Shown: positions 1 to 9,294, counted from the first letter of the stretch. The stretch: DNA of 64,000 nucleotides from Butyrivibrio sp. (GCA_022486625.1 JAKVKH010000020.1:1-64000), one strand, 5' to 3'. The notes: generated from the letters alone by a model not told the origin. A program made the numbers and translations.

Positions 1-2
1 TG

Positions 3-1586
3 GGGCTGATGATTCTGGTCACGGTACTGCGAAGCGTGCTGCGGCTTGTATTTCTGTACCTGTTTGAGACGGCGTCACAGGACATGCTCTATGACATGAG
101 AGACGGGGTATACCGGAATCTTCTGCAAAAGGATTTTTCTTTTTACAACAGGAACCGTACCGGTGATCTGATGAGCAGACAGACCGGAGATATGATGGCA
201 ATCCGCCATTTTGTTGCGTATGTCATCTATAACCTGTATGAGAATACACTTCTGTTTACGATTGCACTGATCATGATCTTTTCAGTAGACTACAGGATCG
301 GTCTGGCCATGGTGGTTGTGCTGCCGGTAACGGCCTATGTCACTTTTAAACAGTCAACAACGATCAAGCCGAAATTCATGCATGTACGTGATCAGTTTTC
401 AAGCCTGAATGCATTTGTGCAGGAGAATATCAGTGGCAATCGTGTGGTCAGGGCCTTCGCCAAGGAAGACTATGAAATTGGAAAGTTTGATAAGGAAAAC
501 GCAGATTACCGGGATTCTGAACTGGATGCAGCAACGATCTGGACGAAGTATATTCCGATTTTTGAGTTTCTGTCCTCTCTTCTGACGGTGATTCTGATGG
601 TGGTCGGCGGCATTATGTGCATCAGAGGGGATATGACGCTCGGAAATCTGGTTATGATCAACAGCTATCTGTGGATGCTGAATAATCCGCTTCGTATGAT
701 CGGATGGCTGATTAATGATTATCAGAGATTTGCAACATCAGTTGTCAAGATCTATAAGACGATCTGTGATCGTCCGGATATCATGACCCCGCAGTATCCC
801 AAAGCCGTGAAACGCCTCCATGGGAATGTGGAATTTGAGGATGTTTCCTACAGCGCGGATGATGAGCCGATTCTGGATCATGTCAGCTTCAAAGTGCAGG
901 CGGGGCAGACCATCGGTATCATCGGGGCAACAGGTTCCGGCAAGACAACGATCATGAATCTTCTGTGCAGATTCTATGATGCAACCGGAGGGCGCGTACT
1001 GGTGGACGGCGTTGATGTACGGGACATGGATCTGCATCAGCTGCGTGACGGGATTGGTCTTGCCATGCAGGATGTATTCCTGTTTTCTGATACGATAGAG
1101 GGAAATATTGCCTATGGCGATCCGGACTGCTCCTTTGAAAAGGTACAGTGGGCCGCGAAGATGGCGGATGCGGATGGCTTTATCCGTGAAATGGAAGATG
1201 GATATGATACAGTTGTCGGAGAAAGAGGAATCGGTCTGTCCGGCGGACAGAAGCAGCGTATTTCTCTCGCCCGTGCAATTTTAAAGGAACCATCCATCAT
1301 CATTCTGGATGACACAACTTCTGCAGTGGATATGGAAACAGAGACACTGATTCAGCACGATCTGAAGAAGCTGAATGGGGAAACGGTATTTATTATTGCA
1401 CATCGTATTTCTTCTATTAAAGATGCAGATCAGATTCTTGTCATCGAAGATGGCAGGATTACGGAGCATGGCACGCATGACGAACTGATTGCGCAGGATG
1501 GTTATTATAGAAAGGTATTTCAGCATCAGTACGGAGAATTTGACAAAATTGTCAGAAGAGGGCAGAGCAGAAAGGAGGTGGGCTGA
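3..1586 (+). CDS. ABC exporter half-transporter (subunit 1 of heterodimer), 5'-truncated by window edge
   Basis: Membrane ABC exporter half-transporter, probably for drugs, lipids or peptides. The frame is open to the window edge and about 50-60 N-terminal residues are missing relative to a normal ~580-residue subunit. A transmembrane domain is followed by an ATP-binding domain with Walker A GATGSGKTT (about visible residue 306), signature LSGGQKQ and Walker B ending ILDDTTSAVD. The usual catalytic Glu after Walker B is Asp, so this half probably carries the degenerate nucleotide site. The next gene, 2 bases downstream, has the canonical ILDEATS, as expected for an asymmetric heterodimer of the BmrC/BmrD or TM287/288 kind (established knowledge). 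Substrate cannot be read from sequence. Confidence 0.9.
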   Translation, partial: GLMILVTVLRSVLRLVFLYLFETASQDMLYDMRDGVYRNLLQKDFSFYNRNRTGDLMSRQTGDMMAIRHFVAYVIYNLYENTLLFTIALIMIFSVDYRIGLAMVVVLPVTAYVTFKQSTTIKPKFMHVRDQFSSLNAFVQENISGNRVVRAFAKEDYEIGKFDKENADYRDSELDAATIWTKYIPIFEFLSSLLTVILMVVGGIMCIRGDMTLGNLVMINSYLWMLNNPLRMIGWLINDYQRFATSVVKIYKTICDRPDIMTPQYPKAVKRLHGNVEFEDVSYSADDEPILDHVSFKVQAGQTIGIIGATGSGKTTIMNLLCRFYDATGGRVLVDGVDVRDMDLHQLRDGIGLAMQDVFLFSDTIEGNIAYGDPDCSFEKVQWAAKMADADGFIREMEDGYDTVVGERGIGLSGGQKQRISLARAILKEPSIIILDDTTSAVDMETETLIQHDLKKLNGETVFIIAHRISSIKDADQILVIEDGRITEHGTHDELIAQDGYYRKVFQHQYGEFDKIVRRGQSRKEVG

Positions 1587-1588
1587 TC

Positions 1589-3403
1589 ATGGCACGAAAT
1601 AAAATCAGTGAAGATGAAGATCTTGACGAGCAGTTTGACATGGGCCAGTTAAAGCGCCTTGCTTCCTATGTAGGGCCGTTTAAAAAGCAGCTCACCACGG
1701 CAATTGTCATCATGACAGTCGCGAGTGCACTTTCCATGCTGCAGCCCATTTTCATGAAAAATGTCATGGATACCATTACGGAAACGAATTTTCAGCATGC
1801 ATATTCACAGCAGGAGGCAATCCGCAGGATTCTCATCAACAGTGCGCTGATGATGGCGGTTTCCTTTATCTGTGCGCTGATTACAAGGGTAAAGATCAGG
1901 CTGACGGCCAATGTCGGGCAGGGTGTCATCTATAATCTCAGAAGAGAACTGTTCGTACATCTGCAGGAACTGCCATTTTCCTATTACGATGACAAGCCGC
2001 ATGGCAAGATACAGGTACGTGTGGTCAATTATGTGAATAACTTAAGTGATCTGCTCTCAAACGGTATTGTCAATACGATTACGGATATGTTCAGTCTGGT
2101 GTTCATTCTGATCTTCATGCTGTATTTAAATGTCCGCTTTACATTGGTATGTCTGTGCGGGCTTCCGATTCTGACGGCGATTGTCATGTTTGTAAAGGCA
2201 AGACAGCATAAGGCGTGGCAGATTCAGAGCAATAAGCAGTCCAATTTAAATGCGTATATTGCAGAGAGTGTTAACGGAATCCGCGTGACACAGTCCTTTG
2301 TTCGTGAGGGTAAAAATACAGAGGTATTCAATGAACTGAACCGGGATGCCAGAAACGCGTGGATGAATGCGGTCAAATATAATTTCATCCTGAGCCCTGT
2401 CATTGAAAATATTACTGTTATTACCACGGCAATTATCTACGTGCTGGGCATCAGCTGGCTGATGCACGGAGACACGGTGATTACGGTCGGACTTCTGACT
2501 GCGTTTGTGGGTTATGTATCCAGGTTCTGGTCCCCGATTACCACACTTTCGAATTTTTACAATTCGCTTCTGACGGCGATTTCCTATCTGGAACGTATTT
2601 TTGAGAGTATTGATGCACCGGTAAATGTGCATGACAAAGAAGGCGCCGTTCAGATGCCGCCGATTAAAGGCGACGTAGAATTTAAAAATGTCTGCTTCAG
2701 CTATGATGACGGCGTCAGGATTCTGAATGATGTGAGTTTCAAGGTGAAAGCGGGAGAGTCCTATGCCATTGTCGGACCTACCGGAGCAGGAAAGTCGACG
2801 ATCGTTAATCTGATCAGCAGATTTTATAATGTGGATTCCGGTCAGATTCTGATTGATGGAACGGATATCAGTGATGTGACCATTCATTCGCTGCGGACGC
2901 AGATGGGCGTCATGATGCAGGACAGCTTTATCTTTTCCGGGACGATTATGGACAATATCCGCTACGGTAATGATACGGCAACAGAAGAAGATGTCATCCG
3001 TGCGGCGAAAACTGTCTGCGCGCATGATTTCATCATGACACTTGAGGATGGCTATCAGACGCAGGTCAATGAACGCGGCAGCAGACTTTCTGCCGGGCAG
3101 CGGCAGCTGATTTCCTTTGCAAGAGCGGTTCTGGCGGATCCGAAGATTCTGATTCTGGATGAAGCAACCTCGGCCATTGATACGGAGACCGAGATCCTGC
3201 TGCAGAAGGGACTTCAGGAAATGCTGAAAGGCAGAACCTCCTTTATTATTGCACATCGCCTTTCTACGATTAAAAATGCGACCTGTATCATGTATGTGGA
3301 TCATGGCCGGATTATTGAGAAGGGTTCGCATGAAGAACTGATGCAGAATCATAATGGCGAGTACTATAAACTGTATGAGTCACAGTATGATTTTCTGAAA
3401 TAA
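1589..3403 (+). CDS. ABC exporter half-transporter (subunit 2 of heterodimer)
   Basis: A 604-residue partner of the preceding exporter subunit. It has an N-terminal cytosolic extension of about 35 residues, a six-helix ABC membrane domain (residues ~40-340) and an ATPase domain with Walker A GPTGAGKST (~396), signature LSAGQRQ, Walker B ILILDEATSAID and the switch His in IIAHRLS. This subunit keeps the catalytic Glu, so the two halves together should form one consensus and one degenerate ATP site. The ATG lies 2 bases after the upstream stop and an AGGAGGTGGG ribosome site sits inside the end of the upstream gene, which indicates coupled translation. A good rho-independent terminator follows. 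Function as a multidrug-type exporter is a family inference. Confidence 0.92.
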   Translation: MARNKISEDEDLDEQFDMGQLKRLASYVGPFKKQLTTAIVIMTVASALSMLQPIFMKNVMDTITETNFQHAYSQQEAIRRILINSALMMAVSFICALITRVKIRLTANVGQGVIYNLRRELFVHLQELPFSYYDDKPHGKIQVRVVNYVNNLSDLLSNGIVNTITDMFSLVFILIFMLYLNVRFTLVCLCGLPILTAIVMFVKARQHKAWQIQSNKQSNLNAYIAESVNGIRVTQSFVREGKNTEVFNELNRDARNAWMNAVKYNFILSPVIENITVITTAIIYVLGISWLMHGDTVITVGLLTAFVGYVSRFWSPITTLSNFYNSLLTAISYLERIFESIDAPVNVHDKEGAVQMPPIKGDVEFKNVCFSYDDGVRILNDVSFKVKAGESYAIVGPTGAGKSTIVNLISRFYNVDSGQILIDGTDISDVTIHSLRTQMGVMMQDSFIFSGTIMDNIRYGNDTATEEDVIRAAKTVCAHDFIMTLEDGYQTQVNERGSRLSAGQRQLISFARAVLADPKILILDEATSAIDTETEILLQKGLQEMLKGRTSFIIAHRLSTIKNATCIMYVDHGRIIEKGSHEELMQNHNGEYYKLYESQYDFLK

Positions 3404-3441
3404 TTTTGTCCCCAACCTTTATCTGTGGTTACCCCCTATAG

Positions 3442-3481
3442 CCTCCAGAAGCCGGCCAGAACCGGATTCCGGAGGTTTTTT
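3442..3481 (+). terminator. Rho-independent terminator after ABC exporter operon
   Basis: Arms CCTCCAGAAGCCGG and CCGGATTCCGGAGG (two mismatches) enclose a short loop and are followed by six T. It closes the exporter operon and separates it from the next promoter. Confidence 0.85.
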
Positions 3482-3518
3482 CATGTCCGGAAAAATAAAA
3501 CGATAAAACATTTATTCC

Positions 3519-3550
3519 TTAAGGTTATTTTTAGGTAAGTCCGGTAGAAT
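3519..3550 (+). promoter_or_regulatory. Direct-repeat activator site TTAAGGT-N4-TTTAGGT with -10 TAGAAT
   Basis: Two 7-bp direct repeats with an 11-bp period (3519-3536) lie 8 bp upstream of a good -10 box (TAGAAT, 3545-3550). There is no consensus -35; the repeat occupies that place. This is the architecture of promoters activated by OmpR/PhoP/VanR-type response regulators (established knowledge). The same 18-bp element with one mismatch occurs at 25672-25689 before the HlyD/MacB operon. Which regulator binds is unknown; one OmpR-family regulator lies at 16644-17321. Confidence 0.6.
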
Positions 3551-3594
3551 GCAATCATAAGAACAAGAGATCACGGATCACGAAAGGAAGTCAA

Positions 3595-4347
3595 ATGAGC
3601 GGATTTCAGGATGTATTTCAGAGAATCGAAACCAAATATCTGATGGATGAAGACCAGTATCAGGCACTTCGAAAGAGACTGGAAGGAATGGCAGAGGTGG
3701 ATCGGTACGGAGAGACACCTATCCTGAACATTTACTTTGATACACCGGATTACAGACTGATCCGGACATCACTTGAGAAGCCGGTATACAAGGAAAAGCT
3801 CAGACTCAGAAGCTACGGAGTTCCACAGGATGATACACAGGCTTTCATCGAGATCAAGAAGAAATTCAAAGGCGTTGTGTATAAAAGAAGAATCGGAATG
3901 CCCTATGAAGAAAGTCTGCGGTATCTTCTTGAAGGACAGCCGGTCGGAAAGCCATCCCAGATTTCGCAGGAAATTGACTACTTTATGAAGTTTTATAAGG
4001 GAATCCGCCCGGCAATGGCAGTTTCCTATGACCGGATCGCAATGTTCGGAACAACAGATCAGAATCTTCGCATTACCTTTGACCGGAACATCAGATGGCG
4101 CGTAGATCACATGGATTTAAAAGAAGGAAATGTCGGACAGGATATCCTGGAACCCGGACAGCATCTGATGGAACTCAAAATTGCAGGTGCGATGTCAACA
4201 GAACTCGCAGAGATTTTAAGTGAACTGAATATCTATCAGGTATCTTTTTCCAAATACGGACGTGGATATGTGGATTATATGTATCAGAAAAATGTAAACC
4301 TAAAAAACGGATTTTCTTATCAGAAGGGAGATGTAATCTGTGCTTAA
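3595..4347 (+). CDS. VTC-domain polyphosphate polymerase-like protein
   Basis: A 250-residue soluble protein of the VTC (CYTH-like, triphosphate tunnel) family. Visible features are the N-terminal RIETKYLM strand, the basic strands KEKLRLRSYG and FIEIKKKF...VVYKRR, and a C-terminal LMELKI Glu/Lys strand; these charged strands line the tunnel that binds nucleotide triphosphate and polyphosphate in VTC4. Eukaryotic VTC4 makes polyphosphate. The bacterial homologues are usually encoded next to DUF4956 and CotH or Cthe_2159 proteins, as here, and their true substrate is not settled. The ATG has an AGGAAG ribosome site. The stop overlaps the start of the next gene by 8 bases, so the two are translationally coupled. 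Confidence 0.85.
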   Translation: MSGFQDVFQRIETKYLMDEDQYQALRKRLEGMAEVDRYGETPILNIYFDTPDYRLIRTSLEKPVYKEKLRLRSYGVPQDDTQAFIEIKKKFKGVVYKRRIGMPYEESLRYLLEGQPVGKPSQISQEIDYFMKFYKGIRPAMAVSYDRIAMFGTTDQNLRITFDRNIRWRVDHMDLKEGNVGQDILEPGQHLMELKIAGAMSTELAEILSELNIYQVSFSKYGRGYVDYMYQKNVNLKNGFSYQKGDVICA

Positions 4348-5032
4348 CCTTATAAATCAATTATTCGGTACCATTATGCCAAACGGCGATATTACAGCAG
4401 CAGCTTGTCTGGGAGCAACATTCTGTTCCCTGGCAATCGGTCTTTTCATTGCCTATATGTATATGCTCAAGAATTCATATTCAAAGAGTTATATCATTAC
4501 ACTGGCGCTTCTGCCGGCGATTGTGGAACTGGTCATCATGCTGGTCAACGGTAACATCGGAGCAGGAATTGCAGTTGCCGGAGCATTTTCGCTCGTCAGA
4601 TTCAGATCTGCAGCAGGAAGCGGGCAGGAGATCACGAGTATTTTCCTGGCAATGGCAGTAGGACTTGCAACCGGCATGGGCTACATCGGAGTTGCAGTGG
4701 TATTTGCAGTCATTATCACACTGGTTAATCTCCTGTTACAGAAGGTCGGATTCGGAGACAAGGATCCGGAGGAAAGAATGCTGAAAGTAACCGTTCCGGA
4801 AACGCTTGATTTCGAAGGTGTATTTGATGACATTTTTGATAAATATACAACCAGAGCCGAACTTCAGGATGTGAAAACAACCGGAATGGGAAGTCTGTAT
4901 AAACTCAGCTATAAGGTAAACTTCCGTCAGAAGGCTTCCGTAAAGGGCATGATGGATGAAATGAGACAGAGAAACGGCAATCTGGAAATCAGCTGCGGCA
5001 GAGCAACAACCGTGAAATCTGACGAACTTTAA
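4340..5032 (+). CDS. DUF4956 family membrane protein
   Basis: A 230-residue protein with about four hydrophobic segments in the first ~130 residues, including the Gly-rich segment AGAFSLVRFRSAAGSGQE typical of DUF4956, and a soluble C-terminal domain (~145-230) of ACT-like appearance. The GTG start is chosen because AGAAGGGAG sits just upstream; it overlaps the VTC gene by 8 bases. DUF4956 and VTC-domain proteins are regular neighbours, and the pair probably forms a membrane polymerase or transport complex (inference from conserved context). No enzymatic motif is recognised. Confidence 0.85.
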   Translation: MLNLINQLFGTIMPNGDITAAACLGATFCSLAIGLFIAYMYMLKNSYSKSYIITLALLPAIVELVIMLVNGNIGAGIAVAGAFSLVRFRSAAGSGQEITSIFLAMAVGLATGMGYIGVAVVFAVIITLVNLLLQKVGFGDKDPEERMLKVTVPETLDFEGVFDDIFDKYTTRAELQDVKTTGMGSLYKLSYKVNFRQKASVKGMMDEMRQRNGNLEISCGRATTVKSDEL

Positions 5033-5062
5033 AACGGACAGGGGAAGAATGAGGTAATTATC

Positions 5063-6832
5063 ATGAAAAGAAGAATAGTGATTTCACTGTTATCCATATG
5101 TATGGCGCTCAGCCTTGTGATGGCAGGGTGCTCATCAACAGCATCAGAGAAGGCTTCAACAGCGGCGTCTTCTTCAGTATCTGTGTCAGACACATCTGCA
5201 TCTGACAGTGCGGATACAGCTTCTACGACAACAGATGGCCTGATGACACCTGTATCTGCGATTGATACAGACGATCAGTTCTCAGATAATGATCTGGATA
5301 CCGGGTATGATGAATCCAATTCAACACAGATCACGCTCAGCAGTACATCAGCTTCCGTTTCCGGCAGCGGAGCAACGGCAGACGGTTCTACCGTTACGAT
5401 CACAGAAGAGGGAACCTATATCATCAGCGGTACGATCAGTGACGGACAGATTATTGTAAATGCAGATGATTCTGCAAAGGTGAAGATCGTATTAAACGGT
5501 GTGACGATGACCAATGATGACAGCGCCTGCATTCTGGCACTGTCTGCAGACAAGGTGTTTGTAACACTTGCAGACGGTACGGAGAATACGCTTTCTGATA
5601 CCGGGGCAGAGTACACACAGACAGATTCTGATACATCAGTGGATGGGGTGATCTACAGCAAGTGTGATCTTACCTTCAACGGTTCAGGTACACTGACTGT
5701 AAATGCAGGTTATAAGCATGGCATCGTCTGCAATGATGATCTTGTTTTTACCGGCGGCACGTATAATATCACGGCAACAGGAAAAGGAATCAAAGCAAAT
5801 GATTCCATTCGTATCAAGAACGGAACCTTTAACATAGATGCGCAGGATGACAGTATTCACACCAGTAATGATGAGGAATCCGGGAAAGGATATATTTATA
5901 TCTGCGGCGGAACGTTTAACTTAAGTTCCGGAGATGACGGCATTCATGCAGCAACAGCACTTCTGATAACAGGAGGTGATCTGACAGTAACGAAGAGTTA
6001 TGAAGGCCTTGAGGGCGACAGCATTGATATTACGGACGGCGATATTTCCGTAACCTCAAGTGATGACGGATTAAATGCTTCATCACTGAGCAGTTCGGAT
6101 GAAACGACATCATCTGATCAGGCGGCAGATGCTTCGTCCGCTGACCAGCAGATGCAGGCACCTTCTGATCAGGCACCTTCCGATCAGGCAGCGGCAGACA
6201 GTTCCGCTTCCGGAAGTTCTTCTTCCGGTTCTGATTCACAGCAGGGCGGCTTTATGGGTCATGGCGGTCCGCAGGGTGGCGGCCAGATGGGCGGCGGTAT
6301 GGATGACGGAACAGATGCCAATGCCTATATCAGAATCAGTGGCGGCACCTTATATGTAAATGCTGAAGGCGACGGAATTGATTCCAACGGTATGCTGTAT
6401 GTGGACGGCGGGACAGTAACCGTAGACGGACCGACAGAAGCGAATAACGGAGCACTGGATTACGGCACAGGTGCAGAAATCACAGGAGGAACAGTGATTG
6501 CAGCAGGAAGTTCTGGAATGGCGACCAGTTTTGAAGATTCTTCCACGCAGTATTCCATCCTTTATAATTTTGATTCCACACTGGATGCAGGTACAGAAGT
6601 TATACTGACAGATGCAGGCGGCAATGAAGTCATGAGCTATACACCGGCGAAATCCTTCTCATCTGTTGTATTCAGCAGCAGTGAACTGGCAGCAGGTGAT
6701 TATACAATTACCGCAGGAGATACTACAGAAAAGATCACCGTCAGCAGCGTGGCAACAACTGCAGGGACAACGAGCAGCATGGGCGGCGGTCAGATGGGCG
6801 GCGGTAAGGGCGGCCCCGGAAAGATGGATTGA
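5063..6832 (+). CDS. Secreted Cthe_2159-type carbohydrate-binding lipoprotein with Gly/Met-rich tracts
   Basis: A 589-residue predicted lipoprotein with basic start, hydrophobic segment and lipobox LVMAGC (Cys at ~23). A Ser/Ala/Asp linker follows, then many short repeats of the type GGTFNIT/GDDGIHA and GDGIDSNG, forming a right-handed beta-helix like Cthe_2159 (Pfam PF14262), a cellulose and acid-sugar binding family. The helix is split by a low-complexity insert (~residues 345-415) rich in Ser, Gln and Pro that ends in GGGQMGGGMDDG, and the C-terminus is again Gly/Met-rich (MGGGQMGGGKGG). It is the third gene of the VTC-DUF4956 operon, 30 bases downstream. It is probably surface-anchored; the ligand is unknown. 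Confidence 0.85.
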   Translation: MKRRIVISLLSICMALSLVMAGCSSTASEKASTAASSSVSVSDTSASDSADTASTTTDGLMTPVSAIDTDDQFSDNDLDTGYDESNSTQITLSSTSASVSGSGATADGSTVTITEEGTYIISGTISDGQIIVNADDSAKVKIVLNGVTMTNDDSACILALSADKVFVTLADGTENTLSDTGAEYTQTDSDTSVDGVIYSKCDLTFNGSGTLTVNAGYKHGIVCNDDLVFTGGTYNITATGKGIKANDSIRIKNGTFNIDAQDDSIHTSNDEESGKGYIYICGGTFNLSSGDDGIHAATALLITGGDLTVTKSYEGLEGDSIDITDGDISVTSSDDGLNASSLSSSDETTSSDQAADASSADQQMQAPSDQAPSDQAAADSSASGSSSSGSDSQQGGFMGHGGPQGGGQMGGGMDDGTDANAYIRISGGTLYVNAEGDGIDSNGMLYVDGGTVTVDGPTEANNGALDYGTGAEITGGTVIAAGSSGMATSFEDSSTQYSILYNFDSTLDAGTEVILTDAGGNEVMSYTPAKSFSSVVFSSSELAAGDYTITAGDTTEKITVSSVATTAGTTSSMGGGQMGGGKGGPGKMD

Positions 6833-6867
6833 TCCATATTGAACAAAATATATTTCAAAGCGTTTTG

Positions 6868-6904
6868 AAACGGCTGGCACATCAGAAATGTGCCGGCCGT
6901 TTTC
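6868..6904 (+). terminator. Rho-independent terminator
   Basis: A near-perfect hairpin: arms AACGGCTGGCACAT and ATGTGCCGGCCGTT around CAGAA, followed by TTTT. It closes the VTC/DUF4956/Cthe_2159 operon. Confidence 0.9.
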
Positions 6905-6932
6905 CATGACAGAACGTACGAAGCAGGATTTT

Positions 6933-6959
6933 TACTACCTCAAAAACCCAAAAGTAGTA
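6933..6959 (+). promoter_or_regulatory. Candidate operator: TACTAC-N15-GTAGTA inverted repeat
   Basis: Six-base inverted arms flank an A/C-rich core (CTCAAAAACCCAAAA) about 90 bp before the MotA-like gene. It could be the target of the LuxR-type regulator encoded in the same operon, but no clear -10/-35 pair could be assigned. The assignment is inference only. Confidence 0.3.
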
Positions 6960-7046
6960 TGGTACAGGAAGCTTATCTGTGATATATCAGAAGCAAGGAA
7001 CCGGAAAACTACATCTTTTCAAGCAGACCTTATGGAGGATTACGTT

Positions 7047-7523
7047 ATGTGGACAGAAGTTATTGCGATTGTATTATCAATTATTTTTATCGGAGGTTTA
7101 TCCGGAGGCATATCATTTGGTGCGGGGAACCTTCTGCACGTGTTCAGTTGGGTGATTGACATTCCGTCTTTGATTGCCATACTGATTCTCTCCATTCCGA
7201 TACTTGTCAGAAAAGGCATGTGGAAAGATTTCACAAGAGCGTTTAAAATGATGAATAAGAAATACAGCTGCAGTATTGCCGATATGAAACGTTCGCAGGA
7301 TGCAATTGAATTTGCACAGAAGCAGATTATGTATGCGGGGATCATTACTTTTATTCTGGGAGTTATCGCAATCTGTGGTCATATTGATGATCTGTCAGCG
7401 GTCGGGCCGAACATGGCGGTTGCGATTATTTCAGTTCTGTACACGGCATTTCTGGAACTGCTGCTGTTGCCGGTTCAGGTGGAAATCAAGGGCAGGATTA
7501 TTGATTATATGGAAGGGGAATAA
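7047..7523 (+). CDS. Orphan MotA/TolQ/ExbB-like membrane protein
   Basis: A 158-residue protein with four predicted membrane helices (about residues 4-26, 35-55, 90-112 and 122-145). It contains the stator-like signature FSWVIDIPSLIAIL and, near the C-terminus, DLSAVGPNMAVAIISVLYT, which matches the MotA pattern D-P-x2-G-P-x-MAVALLTTLYG. It is far shorter than a flagellar MotA (~260 residues) because the large cytoplasmic loop is reduced. No MotB/ExbD partner is nearby. The start at 7047 has GGAGG 8 bases upstream; the frame is open further upstream but overlaps the previous terminator. The next gene begins 3 bases after the stop. Its role is unknown; it may be an ion-driven or sensing partner of the neighbouring regulator. 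Confidence 0.75.
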   Translation: MWTEVIAIVLSIIFIGGLSGGISFGAGNLLHVFSWVIDIPSLIAILILSIPILVRKGMWKDFTRAFKMMNKKYSCSIADMKRSQDAIEFAQKQIMYAGIITFILGVIAICGHIDDLSAVGPNMAVAIISVLYTAFLELLLLPVQVEIKGRIIDYMEGE

Positions 7524-7526
7524 TTC

Positions 7527-8063
7527 GTGAAGAAGCGTTTCAGGATGTTGATTCCGGATCTTCTGTATGTTCTGCTGGTGGCCGGCGTTCTCCTGGTTAA
7601 TATGAGAGTTCTGCCGGGCAGTACACAGCGCCTTATGGTAAATCTGGAGGTACTGATATTCGCTGTCCCGGCGTTTCTGATTCTGACCTTCCGAATTCAT
7701 CGGGCAGAGACCGATAAAACTGCGCAGGGAAGTGCCGGGCGAGGCAGCACGGCAGGGCAGGGACGGAATACTGCAGAAGGGCAAAGCAAAGAGCTGCCTG
7801 ACATGCTGCAGCCCTGCGGAGTATCAGTATCCTGTAACCCGGATATTTTTGCAGAGCGGCTTGAGAACAGCGGACTTTCCGGACGTGAACGGGAAGTCGC
7901 GTGGCTTTTATACCGTGGTTATACCAACCGCCAGATCGGAGAAGAACTGTATATTGCAGAGACAACAGTGAAAAAACATGTGTCTCATATTTATGAAAAG
8001 ATGCAGGTGCAGAGCAGAAAAGAATTCAGGGAAAAAATGGAGAAAGAAAAAATCCATGAATGA
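7527..8063 (+). CDS. Membrane-anchored LuxR-type transcriptional regulator
   Basis: A 178-residue protein with two hydrophobic segments (about 8-28 and 38-58), a polar linker and a C-terminal LuxR/GerE helix-turn-helix (residues ~115-175) visible as LSGREREVAWLLYRGYTNRQ followed by IAETTVKKHVSHIYEKM. There is no receiver domain. A DNA-binding domain tethered to the membrane fits signal input from a membrane partner, and the MotA-like protein just upstream is the obvious candidate (inference). The GTG start has GGAAGGGG in the end of the previous gene. It overlaps the next gene by 8 bases. Confidence 0.85.
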   Translation: MKKRFRMLIPDLLYVLLVAGVLLVNMRVLPGSTQRLMVNLEVLIFAVPAFLILTFRIHRAETDKTAQGSAGRGSTAGQGRNTAEGQSKELPDMLQPCGVSVSCNPDIFAERLENSGLSGREREVAWLLYRGYTNRQIGEELYIAETTVKKHVSHIYEKMQVQSRKEFREKMEKEKIHE

Positions 8064-9294
8064 AAACAGAGAAGACGCAAAGGCCGAAATTGCAGGTCTT
8101 GTCAGGAATCTTCCGGGAAGTCTGATACAGGTATATTCCGGCGGTGAGAATGTTTCCGTGAGCGGGATCTCACCGCTTTTTCTTGCGCTGCGATTTCCGC
8201 AGGGTGAAAATGTTCCGGAATATGCGGATCTGGATCTTCACTATCTGGATTTCAGGGCGCGCAGATATGAGGAACGGCATTTTTTACAGGCAGGTCTGGA
8301 ATCTGCAGATGACAGAGGCGACTACCTGGAGGCGGTTTATCGGATTCCTGAGAAAGAATTTGCAGAGGTTTATGATTTTATAACCCGTCAGTATGCGAAT
8401 TATATCCACTGCAGAGCAGGCGCTGTGGATAACTTTTTTTCAAAGGAGCTTGCGGGGTATCCGTATGAAGAAGATACGCAGATGGCAGAAAGTGCGCAGG
8501 CGTGGTATATGGCAAGGAAAGAGCGCATGGAGCTGCTCCATCAGGAGGTGCTTCGTCTGACTGCGGAGAGCAGGGAGCGTGTATATCTTGGCAGTCAGTT
8601 CTGTCACATGCTGGTTCCTTCATGGGAGGCTCTGCGGCGTCAGATGGAAGAAATGAAGGCTACGGGACATCCGATTACACTCTGCCTTCCTTATCTTTCT
8701 GAAAGCCGGGTACTTCAGATGCAGAAGCTGCTCCATTCAGTATATGACTGGTGCCGGCAGCAGGGGGAACATATCGAAGTTCTGTATAATGATTATGGTT
8801 ACGAGGATGTTCAGACATTTGACTGCCTGCAGAGCGCGGACCATTTTACATGGCATAGAGGTGCACTTCTGGATAAAACCAAAAAGGATCCCAGACTGAA
8901 ATATCATATGTCTGACCGAAATCTGCCCCTGCAGATGGAGCGGGATGCAGATGATACCGGAACAGTTTATCTGCCGTTTTACCGGATCAGTACTTCCCAG
9001 TACTGCACACTTCGTGCGCTTGTGCAAAAAGGAGACAGGGCCCGGCAGAGCGAGGTCCTCTCCTGCGAGGGTCTGTGCCGGAAGTATGTGTGCATTTACC
9101 CGGAGCATCTGAATCTGCTGGGGATCGGGAACAGTCTGTGGTCGGTCGAAGAGCGGCTTCTGGAAGATCCGTCGCTCCTTACGGAATATATACGACAGCA
9201 TCATGTGAAAAGGATCGTCTGGAATCTGCCCCTGTTGCCGGGACTTTCGGGGCAGCAGGAGAGATACTTCTTTTCAGGGGAGGTCCGGGGATGA
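8056..9294 (+). CDS. U32-associated protein of unknown function
   Basis: A 412-residue soluble protein that I do not recognise as a named family. It is acidic at the N-terminus, contains an amphipathic helical stretch (~130-180), and its second half (from about residue 170) resembles a peptidase-U32/UbiU-type barrel. It ends with a Cys-rich segment, LSCEGLCRKYVCIYPEHLNL. It overlaps the next gene by ATGA, so the two proteins are made in equal amounts and probably form a heterodimer, as UbiU and UbiV do. The start at 8056 (MNENRED) is preferred: it overlaps the regulator stop by 8 bases, the same coupling used elsewhere in this operon. Confidence 0.5.
   Translation: MNENREDAKAEIAGLVRNLPGSLIQVYSGGENVSVSGISPLFLALRFPQGENVPEYADLDLHYLDFRARRYEERHFLQAGLESADDRGDYLEAVYRIPEKEFAEVYDFITRQYANYIHCRAGAVDNFFSKELAGYPYEEDTQMAESAQAWYMARKERMELLHQEVLRLTAESRERVYLGSQFCHMLVPSWEALRRQMEEMKATGHPITLCLPYLSESRVLQMQKLLHSVYDWCRQQGEHIEVLYNDYGYEDVQTFDCLQSADHFTWHRGALLDKTKKDPRLKYHMSDRNLPLQMERDADDTGTVYLPFYRISTSQYCTLRALVQKGDRARQSEVLSCEGLCRKYVCIYPEHLNLLGIGNSLWSVEERLLEDPSLLTEYIRQHHVKRIVWNLPLLPGLSGQQERYFFSGEVRG

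Noticed and set aside
2246..3352. Long antisense open frame (368 codons) inside the second ABC exporter gene
   Set aside because: It mirrors a conserved ABC gene, has no ribosome site or family similarity, and its composition is that of an antisense shadow.
7047..7523. MotA-like gene considered as the flagellar stator gene
   Set aside because: The protein is ~100 residues too short, lacks the large cytoplasmic domain and has no motB next to it; it is better treated as an orphan homologue.
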